NCBI GenBank assembly: GCA_949130495.1
Contig: OX422222.1
Coordinates: 275,642,109-275,706,108, forward strand
DNA from: Sambucus nigra
Taxonomy: Eukaryota; Streptophyta; Magnoliopsida; Dipsacales; Adoxaceae
DNA length: 64,000 bases
Direction of reading: 5' to 3'
Shown here: positions 11,961-23,674 of the stretch, one piece after another
How positions within the stretch are numbered: the stretch's first letter is position 1
Layout: each line of letters opens with the position of its first letter
Position numbers and translations under genes: made by a program
Notes under the pieces: generated by a model
The model's input: the letters and a program-made list of their open reading frames with translations, nothing else
What the model was told of the DNA's origin: nothing
The model's database searches: none

Positions 11961-11977
11961 TAGTATCAGCGTAGGTT
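11961..11977 (+). promoter_or_regulatory. Element D primer binding site, initiator-Met type
   Basis: TAGTATCAGCGTAGGTT follows the LTR by three bases. It matches the classical TGGTATCAGAGCAGGTT site complementary to initiator tRNA-Met with a few substitutions. Confidence 0.7.
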
Positions 11978-12060
11978 ACTCTAATTTATTGAGTGTCAAT
12001 TTTTTCGCAAAATTTGCGTGATATTAATTTTTTTGAAAAATATGATTTTGAAAATTCCCA

Positions 12061-13930
12061 ATGTTTCCGAACGAAAACTTATATAGTTAGTTGCCAATTT
12101 TTGATGGGATGAATTATGCCTACTGGAAATCCCTTATGAAATCTCACTTAAAGGCCATCGATGAGCGAGTTTGGGTTATTTGTGAAAGAGGCTGGATTCC
12201 TCCCACTGTCACCGCTAATAATGTCACCAATCTTAAACTCATGGTAGACTGGACCGAAGATAAATTTAAATGGAGCACTTTTAATTCATGTGGGTTGAGA
12301 GAAATTTTGGGTTCCATCACCCCTGATGAGTTCCGACGCATCATGACGTGTACTACATCAAAAGATGCATGGGATGTTTTATAACTTACCATGAAGGCAC
12401 GAATGCGGTCAAAGAGTCTAAATTATAAAATTTAACCACATAATTTGAAACAATTACCATGCTCAAGACTGAGTGTTTTAATGAGTTTTATGCACGTTTG
12501 TCTGATATTGAAAACACTAGTTTCAATCTTGGAAAGCACATTCATGATGCACGGGTAGTCAAAAAGATTTTGAGATCGTTACCTAAACGTTTTATCTCGA
12601 AAGTGACTGTTTTGAATTCCTTACAAAATTTGAGCAGACTTAAATTAGAAGAGTTGGTAGGCGACCTCTAGACAAATGAAATTGACATGTTTCCTAACAT
12701 TGTCAAGTCTAAGGATATAGGAATAACACTTAGATCCAGTCTAGGAAAATAGAGGAAGTTTCCAAGATAGAGAAGAAAAAGAAAGTGAAACTTTGTGAAT
12801 ATGATTCCGATGGAGAGTTTGATTTTGATGATGTGACCATGCTTAATAAAAATTTTAAAAAGTTTCTCAAGTTTTCAAAATTAAATTCTTCTAATAAAAA
12901 GTTTTTTGAGAAAAACAAAAAGAAAGATGAGGCCAAAGAGAGTGGTGAGAAGTAGAATGAGAATGAGGAAAAGGAGAGATGTTTTGAATGTCATGGAAAG
13001 GGGCATAAGGCATTTGATTTTCCCACTAGGCTAAAGAGAAAGAGCAAAAATATTTCCATGCCATCCACTCTTAGTGATATTGAGCAAGAGGTGAAGGATT
13101 ATGGGGATGAATCTTTATATGGGATGTGTGTTACCTTTTTAGCTAGTCGCGTGAGCACACCTAGTTTTTCCCACGATGATGAGGATACTTGTGCATATGA
13201 AAGCCTCGAGTTCGAGGATGATTTGAGTGTTTCTAGCGAGTAATAGAGTGAGTGAGCTAGTGAAGCTGAGAGTGAGATCCAAATTGCGTTTAGAGATTTT
13301 TACGCCAAGACCTTAAAGACGAAGATGTTGTATAAGGAATTAGGTCTTAGGGTGTTAGATTTGGAGAGAGAGATAGAGGTTTTTAGAGGTTTTGAGGTGT
13401 CAGCGAGTCATCTAGAGAAAGTGAAGGTTTCTTTGAGTGAGTAGCTGATCATCATATGTTAGGAAATAGTGAAATTATAGCCCATATGTCACAATTAGAG
13501 AGAGAGATTGTACGTTCTCAGGAGGTAAAGGTCACTATAGAGGATCCATATAATAAGGTTGGAAAGATGATCCTTATCCCGCTTTTGATAATGTTGAGAG
13601 ACTAGGAATAGGTCATGACGGTGCGTCCACTTCACATGTTGCACCCGAGCCGGTTCCCGAGTTTGTGATTGATCCATATGGCTCTCAACCCAACCACCAA
13701 GGCATCCCATTTTGGATAGGAGAGTACGTACTAGATGTTTTGACATAGGTGTACCTATGCTCGTTTATGTTTACACACATTGAAAGAAGAGAGGGCACCT
13801 TAAGGAATTTTGCTTTAAGTTGGTTAGTGTGTCATATAGAGTTTTGCCACGTGTTAACACACACGCATCCACACATGATGCTCCAGATGACTACATGAGA
13901 GAGTTTGAACATATTGGGGAGAAAGTTAAG
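12061..13930 (+). pseudogene. Element D gag (Sirevirus-like copia gag)
   Basis: The start is ATG 12061. The head has LPIFDGMNYAYWKSLMKSH and a conserved W near DAWDVL, the UBN2/copia gag signature. Next come a middle LRSLPKRF segment, a Lys-rich stretch, and a zinc knuckle CFECHGKGHKAFDF in which the last Cys is replaced. An acidic segment around 13060-13240 follows, then a heptad-like stretch (KELGLRVLDLEREIEVF) near 13330. A second knuckle-like CSFMFTHIERRGHLKEFCF lies near 13755. At least eight stops and several frameshifts interrupt it. No pol follows, so the element would have depended on enzymes from another copia element. Confidence 0.75.
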
Positions 13931-15670
13931 TTTTAGCCAAGACTTCACATGACTTGATGGATGTTTTTCATAGGATGTCGCTACCTTTGGAAAACTCCAC
14001 CACACCTAACGGTTGAGGTTTAGACTTGTTTGCTAGCATAGCATGATTTTCATGATATTATTTTATGCCTATTTCTAGTGTGTATCAATTTTTGTACTTA
14101 TGTTTTCCATTTTTGATATATTTTTCGAAAAACCAAAAAGATTTTTGTTTTTTGAAATTTTTTGGAAAAATACCGAAAGATTGTCTATTTCTTGTGAAAA
14201 ATTGAGAGAGCCAAAAAGATTTTATTTTGATAAATTTTTTGGAAAAACACAAAAAGAGTTTTATATTTTGTTTGCATCGTTGATGACTAGACATTTAGGA
14301 TGATCGAGTCACAATTTCATTCCATATCCATGTGACGATTTGATAATGTTTTGATATGCGTCATCATTTCATTTTTGTGCTTTATAATGTGTGGAGTCAT
14401 TGAGATGTTTTTAGTTGATTACTACCTACATGTTTGACTCATAATTTCCTTTAATGCATACTTGCACGAATTTGTTTGATTATTTTACTTGTCTATTACA
14501 TATTGGTCAAAGTCTTTTCATCTCAATCATGACTTTAAAACAAACCAAATGAGATAAAACTTGACAATGAAAATAGTGTAAGAACCATTGCCCATGAGGA
14601 TTTGTTTAAAACTTTAAAAAATGATGAGTGAAACACGGGAAACGAGTGCGAGTGAATAATTACCATGTCGTGAAAGTTATCGTTTGAAAAGAGCCTGAGA
14701 ATTTTTTTAAAAGGCAATTAATAGATGAATACGCCAAAAATGGGGCCATCTAGTTTAGATCACCTCAATTGAAAAATAAAAGATTATTATTTATGAGGAA
14801 GATTAGTTGGAATTTAAACAACAGGTTTGCATGTCCTAACAACGTCATGAAAAAGCATTACAGGGTTTTAGATGTTATTGGTGTGAGAATCCTTTTAGAC
14901 TTTGATATGTTGATGGATTGAGTCGATGCCATTTAAATTCAATAATTTTGACACCTAAGGACGATTTTTAGCTCATTTGTTAGGAGTATCCATACTCATC
15001 ATGCACTATGTTATGCGTGATTATATTGATTTTCCTTTCGAATTTGTTCACACCCATTGATTTTGTATTAACGATTTGGTTATATTAGTGTAAATTCATG
15101 GTGTGATTTTGTGTAAATTATTTTTGTTTAAAAAATTGAAAAATAAAAAATATTTGGTGGAAGTTTTTGAGTTTATCCTTGATGATCGTAGTTGTTATTG
15201 CTATGCTTATTGCGACACTCCGTGTTTATTTTTGTTTATTATTTTTCTTGTCTATTTTGGACAAATAAAAAGAGGGAGAACGAATTATGAATTATGGGGG
15301 AGTTTTTATATTATGGAGGAGATTTGAGATTTGATCTATGCTTTGATTTATGATTATCTCATATCATTTTTGCATTGTGGGGGAGATTTGAGATTTGGTC
15401 TATGCTTTGATTTATGATTATCTCATATCAAACTTGATACGTCACGAAGGTATTGTTTATTATATCATGTGTGTAGGTACAAAGTTTGAGATCATATGTT
15501 GCACACCCTAATGATGACAAAGAAAAGCAGTAGATTTGAAGATTTTGAAGAAATTTTAAGACTTGCATGTTTAGTACCTTTTCATTTTTGTGTTCATGGG
15601 AGGTTGTTATATTTGTATACGCATTTGATTTGATAATTCGGATGTTTTTATTTTGTACCGGTATAGACAT
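13931..15670 (+). other. Element D internal non-coding region
   Basis: I see no pol domain here. The sequence is T-rich and includes a run with repeated TTTTTTGGAAAAA blocks near 14100-14250. A direct duplication of about 62 bp covers roughly 15305-15430 (ATTTGAGATTTG-TCTATGC). Polypurine-like motifs TGGGGGAG occur near 15295 and 15378, before the true PPT at 15671. Confidence 0.7.
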
Positions 15671-15681
15671 AGGGGGAGATT
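15671..15681 (+). promoter_or_regulatory. Element D polypurine tract
   Basis: AGGGGGAGATT lies directly before the TGTAAGG start of the 3' LTR. This is where plus-strand synthesis would be primed. Two similar motifs lie upstream, at about 15295 and 15378. Confidence 0.8.
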
Positions 15682-16442
15682 TGTAAGGACATAATTTGCA
15701 TAGTCCGTTTACATTAGAGTATGTCAAATACCGCTACAACCGTCAAAGATTTATTCAAGATTATTCATATATCAAGACGGATCCGAATATCAACATTCTT
15801 CAATAATCAAGCCTCTACGAGATGAATTTTTGTAAGGTTCTGTTTAAGTCCCTTAACGGTTCATTATAAGTGTTGGGATAATTTTTCTAAACTGTTTTTA
15901 AACACTTGAAGCGTTGTTTTCAGTCAAAATGAATTATTTCTAAGTGTTGAGGCGAAGCTTTTACAAAAGGGGATTTTTCATTTGGTCATTCAAACGACCT
16001 GACTAAGTCGTTCAAAAAACATCATGTTGTCGCGTGAAGTCGTTCAAGCGACATTACATGTCTTTCGAGCGAGATCGAGTTATCGTTCAAGAGATATCAA
16101 TGACTTAACTTTTTTATAAATAGATCATTCAACAATACTTTTTCCAGAGGATACCTGAGTTTTTCACATACATGAAAACTACAATCTGCAGAAATATTTT
16201 GTCTTCTTCATTTAGGGTTTTTACCATTTATTTTTCAATTCACAAAAATTCCAATAGTTTAGTGAATTATTTGGAACCCAAGATACATCTTTGTCGGAGT
16301 TTCTCTTGTAGGGAATATTTCCTAATGCTAATTTGGTACCTCTTGAGAGAGGTGCTGGCTGACGACTATGTGTCATTAGGAGTGCTCATGGGTGTTCCTG
16401 ACTAATTTGGGACTCCGTGTTCTTGTGGATCTACTGCGTGAA
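15682..16442 (+). repeat. Element D 3' LTR, left part
   Basis: It begins TGTAAGGACATAA and matches the 5' LTR until CTACTGCGTGAA, where element E is inserted. The LTR resumes at 33974. TCGTTCAAGCGAC-like motifs recur at about 15985-16095. Confidence 0.9.
16438..16442. repeat. Left target-site duplication of element E (GTGAA)
   Basis: GTGAA precedes E and GCGAA follows it at 33969-33973, one mismatch. The uninterrupted D 5' LTR confirms the original sequence around the site. Confidence 0.8.
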
Positions 16443-18792
16443 TGTCACCCCTAACCCCATTAGGGTATAATTAACTAAATAGTTTACAAACCACAATTAT
16501 AATTTATTTAATATTTAGGTAATACATATTGAAACAACTTCAAGGTTAAAATGCGGAATATTAAAAAAATCCAATCGTTTTAAGGAGACATAATTTCAAC
16601 CGAACTCACATATCATTTAACTTAATTACAACTAGTGAAGTGTATAAAACAAACTAACAAAACCCTACTTCTATGTACTCAACCTCCTAGACCTGGCAGT
16701 GGCAGCTGGAAAACCTGAAAATGTAAACATATAAAACCATGAGTTTAAAAACTCAGTGAATGTACTACATCTCTATATAGTAAAAGCACTATATTAACAT
16801 CTCAACATATTAATATATACATCTCTGTGCCAAATTAGGCCATATACATATCCGGAGTTAATAAACCCCACATCTCCTGCCCGTAGGCAATAATCATATC
16901 CATAGGTTTTAAAAACCTAACATCTCCTGAATTGCATAGCAACTCAACATATCCTGACTTTTATAAAGCCATAACATCTCAACATCTTTTGGCTTTTAAA
17001 TAAGCCATAACATCTCAACATATCTTGGATTTTAAATAATCCATAACATCTCAACATATAATACATATACATCATATCTAAAATCAACTCAGTAAGTACA
17101 CTCACATTGGGTTTTCAACTATGTATTCACGTTTCCCTCTAGTGGAGCTGAACTTGGTTGATTTGACCTTACACCTGTTAATCCAACTAAATCAGTATTG
17201 AATCTCTATCATTAGTATTATATTAATATAATTATGTACTTTCACTGACTACACAACCACAATATGATTCCACTTAAGTAGAATCCCAAGAAACATGAGT
17301 AAAGTCGAAACAGTGGTATTTATGTTGATAGAGTTAGGAACATTCAATCGTAGAACATACCTCATAAGAAACTTACAACTAAAACCAAGTAACTATTAAA
17401 GAATACTTCTCAATGTATATAAACATGAAACATCTACTCAAAATACTCTTTGGAAAGAGCAGATAAAAACATTATCTTCATGGAGTATCCAATATGGCCT
17501 CAAAATATTGTCTTCCATACTTAACCATCCCATATTCATAAATAGTACACATACAGTGTCCAAGCTTATCAATCTGAAAACATATATGAATATACTTTCC
17601 GTTACAAGTGACGGTGTAATTTTTCAAGCTTCCTAGGGCAAGTTATGGCCATTTCTTTACAACACAATAAATCTTCCCTACAAACTCCTCTCTTGTTCCT
17701 TCGACTTCCAAGAATTTTCATAATTTTTCTACAAAATAATTTTCCATGATTTTCAATAAACTTTCAGTAGACATACTTAATAATACATAATTAAAGTTTC
17801 ATAATATTTGGACTTCATTTGCTTTCTCAAAATCTTGACCAAACTAAGGGCATATTGAAATGAAATATACAAACAACAACTATATACCAACTTGCAACCA
17901 TCACTAAAGCCTAACCATAAGGAGTTAAATCCTAATTTTAAGATATGATACGAATATATGAGTCTATTTTCATATTCAATTGGAATTTCTGAATCATAGT
18001 AAGCACACAAAGAGATATACAAGTTTGAATACAAAGGGTTTCAATACAAAGCAATATGACCTATAACACCACTTATCTCACATATGAACCAATACATATT
18101 ATCATAAAGGAGGATGGAATTTGGATCAATACTTAACGATTTATATACTTTGAAATAATTATAATACAATATTAAAACAATATTAACAAATAATTTTACC
18201 TTGGAAACACTTTAAGGATTTTCTCGGAATTGTTTTCCAAGATTTTCCTTGTAACCCTTTCTTCCTTAACTTCTACCTCTCTTTCCTCAAGCTAATAACA
18301 CCTCAAAATGAACCTAGGGACTTATTTGCTGAAGAAATAAGGTTAAGGAAGAGTTTTAAGTCGGCCAAGGCTGCCTCCCAATCCATCCAATCAAATTAAA
18401 ACATTTGGTTTAATAAAAGACAATTTATCACTTAAGGGAATTGACATATTTGCCCCTTCTCATAATTTCGACCTAACTTCTTACTCGAACATCCGTTTGA
18501 TGCACCGTTTGTTGTATTAAAACCCTAAATCACATGTCTACAACAATGTAGTTTTCACCTCAAGTCAATTGTAATGTTACAAGGGTCAAAACTATTCTTA
18601 AACAAGAACATTTCTATTGAAAATAACCAAATCTTGTGTTCGTAAATAATTCGACATTTCATGATTTATGAAAGTAGAATTATACTAAACATAATCACTT
18701 AACATTAGATATACTAATAACACATTACTCATATCACATAAGATAAGTATAACTTAAATATAATTTATCATAATTATATACGTGTTGTCACA
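16443..18792 (-). repeat. Element E 3' LTR (complete)
   Basis: 2350 bp with TG...CA ends (TGTCACCCC to TTGTCACA on the + strand). It aligns with 23675-25996 plus 33954-33968. A degenerate tandem block with CATAACATCTCAACAT phrases occurs around 16960-17060. Confidence 0.95.
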
Positions 18793-18804
18793 ACCTCCCC
18801 CCTT
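18793..18804 (-). promoter_or_regulatory. Element E polypurine tract
   Basis: On the minus strand AAGGGGGGAGGT abuts the 3' LTR directly. It is a classical polypurine tract that marks the end of the internal region. Confidence 0.9.
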
Positions 18805-18825
18805 AGAAAATTTCGTCCCCGAAAT

Positions 18826-20457
18826 TTAATACGAATGCCACTTACCAAACAAATGGGGATACTGTTTCTTCATGCTATCCTCCATTTCCCAAGTTGCTTC
18901 TTTAATTCCATGGCTCATCCACATAACTTTAACTAAGGGAATAACTTTATTCCTCAATACTTGCTCCTTACGATCAAGAATTTACACCGGTTCCTCGATG
19001 TACAACAAGTTTTCTTTCAGTTCCATAGGTTGGGTTTTCAGTTGATGAGATGGATCTGCCAAATTCTTACGAAGCATCAATACATGGAACACGTCATGCA
19101 AATGAGATAACTCTGGAGGTAATGCTAATCTATATGCCAGGGTTCCAATTCTTTTCAACACTTCATATGGTCCAATGTATCTTAGACTTAGTTTCCCCTT
19201 CTTTCCAAATCTCATAACGCCTTTCCACGGTGAAATACGTAGGAATAAAAAATCCCCCTTCTAAAATTCCAATGGATACTTCCTCTTATCTGCATAAAAT
19301 TTCTGCCTTCTTTGCGCTATCTTTATCCATTTTCGAATCATTTTGATCTTTTCAGTTGTCATATCTATCAATTCAGGACCCAAAAGTTTACTTTCACCTA
19401 CTTCATCCCAACACAAAGGTGTTCTACATCTCCTCCCATATATAGCTTCATACGGGGCCATACCAATGGTGGACTGATAACTATTATTATACGAGAATTC
19501 CATCAATGGCAAATGATCATCCCAACTTCCCTTGAAGTCAAATACACAAGCTCGTAACATGTCTTCTAATATTTGAATCGTCCTCTCAGATTGCCCATCG
19601 ATTCGTGGATGAAATGCAGTGCTGGACTTCAAACTTGTGCCCATGGCATTCTATAAATGAGGCCAAAACTTAGAAGTGAACGTTGGATCTCTATCTGATA
19701 CAATTGACACTGGTGCCCCATGTAAATGAATAATCTCATCAACGTACATACGTGCATACTTGTCAACCGTGTAGGTAGTCTTAACTGGAAGAAAATGGGT
19801 CGACTTTATCAATCGATCTACAATCACCCAAATAGAATCATACCCCTTTGATGACCGAGGTAATCCTGTAAAAAAATCCATCATTATATGCTCCCACTTC
19901 CATTCCGGAATAGGCAGTGACTGCAATAATCCTGCCGGCTTCTGATGCCCCGCTTTCACTTACTGACATACTAAACATTTAGCTACAAATTCTGCAATCT
20001 CACGTTTCATATTGTTCCACCAGTAATACTCTTTCAAATCTCTATACATTTTGGTACCTCCCGGATGCATAGAGTAAATAGAACTATGTGCCTCCTCTAA
20101 TATATCCTTCTTTAAGGACGGATCGTTCGGTACACAAATTCTATTTTTATAACACAATGATTCATTCTTCTTAATTTCAAAGTCACTCTCTTTACCATCC
20201 AGGATTTCCCGTTTCTTCTTTTCAAGGAATGGATCACTGACTTGCAAATTTCGTATGCGCTCTGCCAGTAAAGGTCTCACTGTAACGTGTGCAAATAACG
20301 CCCCCGTTTTAGATAAGTTCAACTCGACTCCCATCAGTCTTAATTCCATAATATTTCCAACTTGTGCACATTGAATAAAAGATAACCTCCCCAATGACTT
20401 TCGACTTAGAGCATCTGCAACAACATTGGCCCTCCCGGGATATGGTGAATGGTACAA
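18826..20457 (-). pseudogene. Element E integrase with chromodomain-like tail
   Basis: Integrase inserts the cDNA into the genome. The HHCC zinc region ends in KCLVCQ at 19960. The catalytic core shows [18 protein letters not shown] and HPRIDGQSERTIQ, giving the D, D and E of the DDE triad. The GPYEV and LPPELSHLHDVFHV segments of the C-terminal domain follow. The end (LDRKEQVLRNK, VIPLVKVMW, EATWE) resembles the chromodomain-type tail of Tekay elements, which targets heterochromatin, up to the stop at 18826-18828. At least three stops interrupt it. Confidence 0.85.
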
Positions 20458-21772
20458 TCATAATCTTTAATTAACTCCATCCAACGTCTTTGTCTCAAAT
20501 TCAAGTCTCTCTGTGTAAATAAATACTTCAAACTTTGATGGTCAGTGTAAATTTCACACGTCTCTCCATACAAATGATGTCTCCATAATTTCAAGGCAAA
20601 AACAATATTCGGAAGTTCTAAATCGTGCATAGGATAATTACGTTCATGCGTTTTCAACTATCTAGATGCATAAGACATTACCTTTCCATGTTGCATGAAA
20701 ACACAACCCAGACCCTGATGTGAAGCGTCAGTATAAATCACAAACGCATATCCACTCGATGGAACAGTGAGAATTGGAGCTGATACTAGCCTATTTTTCA
20801 ACTTTTTAAAGCTGTGCTAATATTCATCACTCAACACAAATTTCACTTCCTTTCGGGTCAATTTAGTCAACGGCAAGGCTATAGGTGAAAACCCCTTTAT
20901 GAATATTCTATAATATCCTACCAATCTTAGGAAACTCCTTATCTCTGTTACATTCCTCGGTCTCTCCCATTACACAATTGCCTCCACCTTCTTAGGGTTA
21001 ACATAAATTCCATCTCCCGAAACAACATCCCCCAAAAATACTACCCGATTTAACCAAAACTCACATTTGCTAAACTTAGCAAACAATTGACTATCTCGCA
21101 AAACTTGCAATACAACTCTTAGATGCTTCTCATGTTCCTCTTGACTAGGTGAGTATATCAAAACATCATCGATAAAGACAATCACGAATGAATCTATGAA
21201 AGGACGAAATACTCGATTCATTAAATCCATAAACACCGCAGAAGCATTTGTTAACCCAAATGGCATTACCAGAAATTCATAATGACCATAGATAGAACGA
21301 AAAGTTATCTTAGAAATGTCACAATACCTCACCTTAATTGATGATAGCCCGATCTCAAATCAATTTTTGAAAACACTTTAGCACCCTGTAATTGATCGAA
21401 CAAATCATCAATACGAGGCAATGGATATTTATTTTGAATAGTCACCTTGTTCAATTATCGATAATCAATGTAGAGTCGCATGGTGTCATCTTTCTTCTTC
21501 ACAAATAATACTGGAGCGCCCCATGGTGATGCACTGGGTCGAATAAAACCTCTATCTAGCAAATCTTGCAGTTGAACCTTTAACTCCTTTAGTTCCACAG
21601 GTGCCATTCTATATGGAGAAATAGAAACTGCAGTTGTACCAGGCACTAAATCGATAGTAAACTCTACCTCTCTGTTAGGTGGCAATCCTGGTAATTCATC
21701 TGGGAACACATCTGCAAAATCCTTAATGACTGGGATATCTTCTAATTTTTTCAATTCCCTGTTTGTATCCAC
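20406..21772 (-). pseudogene. Element E reverse transcriptase and RNase H
   Basis: RT begins with [15 protein letters not shown] and shows [51 protein letters not shown] and the catalytic [11 protein letters not shown]. So the FIDD box is present. RNase H is seen in [21 protein letters not shown] and [12 protein letters not shown], ending near the DALSR motif. One stop falls in LYIDYR-LNK, a frameshift follows near 21330, and further stops lie between 20660 and 20970. Confidence 0.9.
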
Positions 21773-23468
21773 AATATATGCTAAAAAGCCTTAACAACCC
21801 TTATTTAACAATTTCCTCACCCGAAGGGCTGAAATAAGACAGTTCAGAACCACATTTCTTTCCCCAATAAATTTGAATTCTTCCTCCCCCGGCATATTAA
21901 ATGTAACCTCCTTACGAAAATAGTCAATTGATGCATGGTAGGAAGATAGCTAGTCCATACCCAAGATAATATCAAAATCTTGAATATCTAGGGGAATTAA
22001 ATCAATGGTCCACTCCCTCTCCCCCATATACAATACACAATTTTTATACACAAGCTCCACTAACATCACATCCCCCATAGGTGTAGAAATATATATAAAC
22101 CACAATCTAGATAAGAACATGGTCTACCCAAATGCATGGTAAATGACAGTGCTACAAATGAATGAGTAGAACCTGGATCAATAAGCACGTAAGCATGTTT
22201 GTTCATGACAGAAAATGTACCTGTCACCACCTCTGGAGTAGCCTGAGCATCCAGTAAAGTCATAGAAAATATCCTTCCCGGAGCCCTGGATCCACTAGCC
22301 TGTCCTCTACCTCCTCCTCTCCTTGTGCCTCTAGGTGATGAGCCTCGACTAGTAGTAGCTGATTGAATCCCTCCCAGTAGCATATGACAGTTCTTTTTGG
22401 TATGACCAATTTGATGGCAGTGATAACACTCTACCCCCTTTAACTTGGGACAATCTGGGCTGATATGACCCTCAGCTTTGGAAAAATAGCCTGTAACAGG
22501 CTTGGACTGCCTATTGTCATTCTCCTGCTGTCTATTCTGTTGGCCCATCTATCCTACACCCCTAAAATGCTTGGTGTCCTATTCAGAAAAAAAATTCCAG
22601 ACCCTCTACCATGCTGAAATCTTTGACTCCCCTGTTTCGAGTATTCTACATTTCCTTCCTTTTGCTGAGATGGATCAAATATACTCCTCTTTCCTCTTTG
22701 TTCCATATTCCTTATTGCATCGTTAACATATCCTTCAACCATCATAGCTTTGTTAACTAAGGAAGAATAATCTACCATCTCAAGTGCAGTGATTCTAGAC
22801 TTGATAACCAAATTCAACCCATCCTGAAATCTGGTGCATTTATCCTCCTCATCATGTAAGAAATGTAATGAAAATAGAGACAAAGATGTGAATTTAGTTT
22901 CATACTCCCTGACCGACATATTCCCATGAGTCAATGATAAAAATTCTCTTTTCTTTTGCTTCCGATACATTCGAGGAAAATACTTTTCATATAAGACTTT
23001 AATAAAGGAATCCCAAGTAATTAACTCACCTCCCTCCGGAGTAAGCAATAAATGTTTGGAAGACTCCCACCAATATTTAGCTTCTCCCTTTAACATGAAA
23101 GTAGACAAAATCACCTTCTGTGCGCCAGGTACATTCATCACCCCGAAGATAGTTTATATGTCTCTAACCCAAGCTTCAACTTATAAAGGATCTACAGAAC
23201 CTGAGAATGCTGGGGGGTTCAATTTGATAAACTTCTCGTATATAGTATTCTTCTCCTCTCGTTGTATTTACATTTCTCTTCTGGCCAAAGTATGATCCTC
23301 CAAGTACTTGGCTTGTTGTTCTGCTATTTGCATCATAAACATGTTTTGTTGTTCTACCATTAAAGTCATGGCACAAGCCATCTTCTGCATACCTGTAAGT
23401 TGTTCAGGATCCCCCTCTACATTATTTGGATTTTGTTGGTTTACTGTATTTGAAGACTCCTCATCCAC
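21773..23468 (-). pseudogene. Element E gag and protease
   Basis: Gag starts near ATG 23468 (MDEESSNTVNQQ). Capsid segments follow, such as LSTFMLKGEAKYWWE and WDSFIKVLYEKYFP, then the zinc knuckle CYHCHQIGHTKKNC, a complete CX2CX4HX4C. The protease active site is VLIDPGSTHSFV, where D-P-G replaces the usual D-S/T-G, as in some relatives. The linker FDIILGMD then leads to RT. Stops and frameshifts occur near 23270, 22550 and 22060. Confidence 0.85.
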
Positions 23469-23659
23469 CCTCTCACAAACATTTGCTCCTTCAATAGCTT
23501 ACTATCTGTCATAAACCACAATTATAGAAACAAGAATACAACATTTATTTCTAACATAATGGTCAGTATTTCTCACAAATTAATATAAATGACCCACACA
23601 ACGCTATTTCTGCCACTGCCATATCTAGACTCTCTAACCCTAGAATATAAAAACCTAAA

Positions 23660-23671
23660 GCTCTGATACCA
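23660..23671 (-). promoter_or_regulatory. Element E primer binding site, initiator-Met type
   Basis: On the minus strand TGGTATCAGAGC lies three bases after the 5' LTR end. It is an exact match to the classical initiator tRNA-Met primer site. It also fixes the orientation of the element. Confidence 0.95.
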
Positions 23672-23674
23672 AGT

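Noticed and set aside
23660..23671. tRNA-like sequence near the LTR of element E
   Set aside because: It is complementary to the 3' end of initiator tRNA-Met and is a primer binding site, not a tRNA gene. No cloverleaf is seen.
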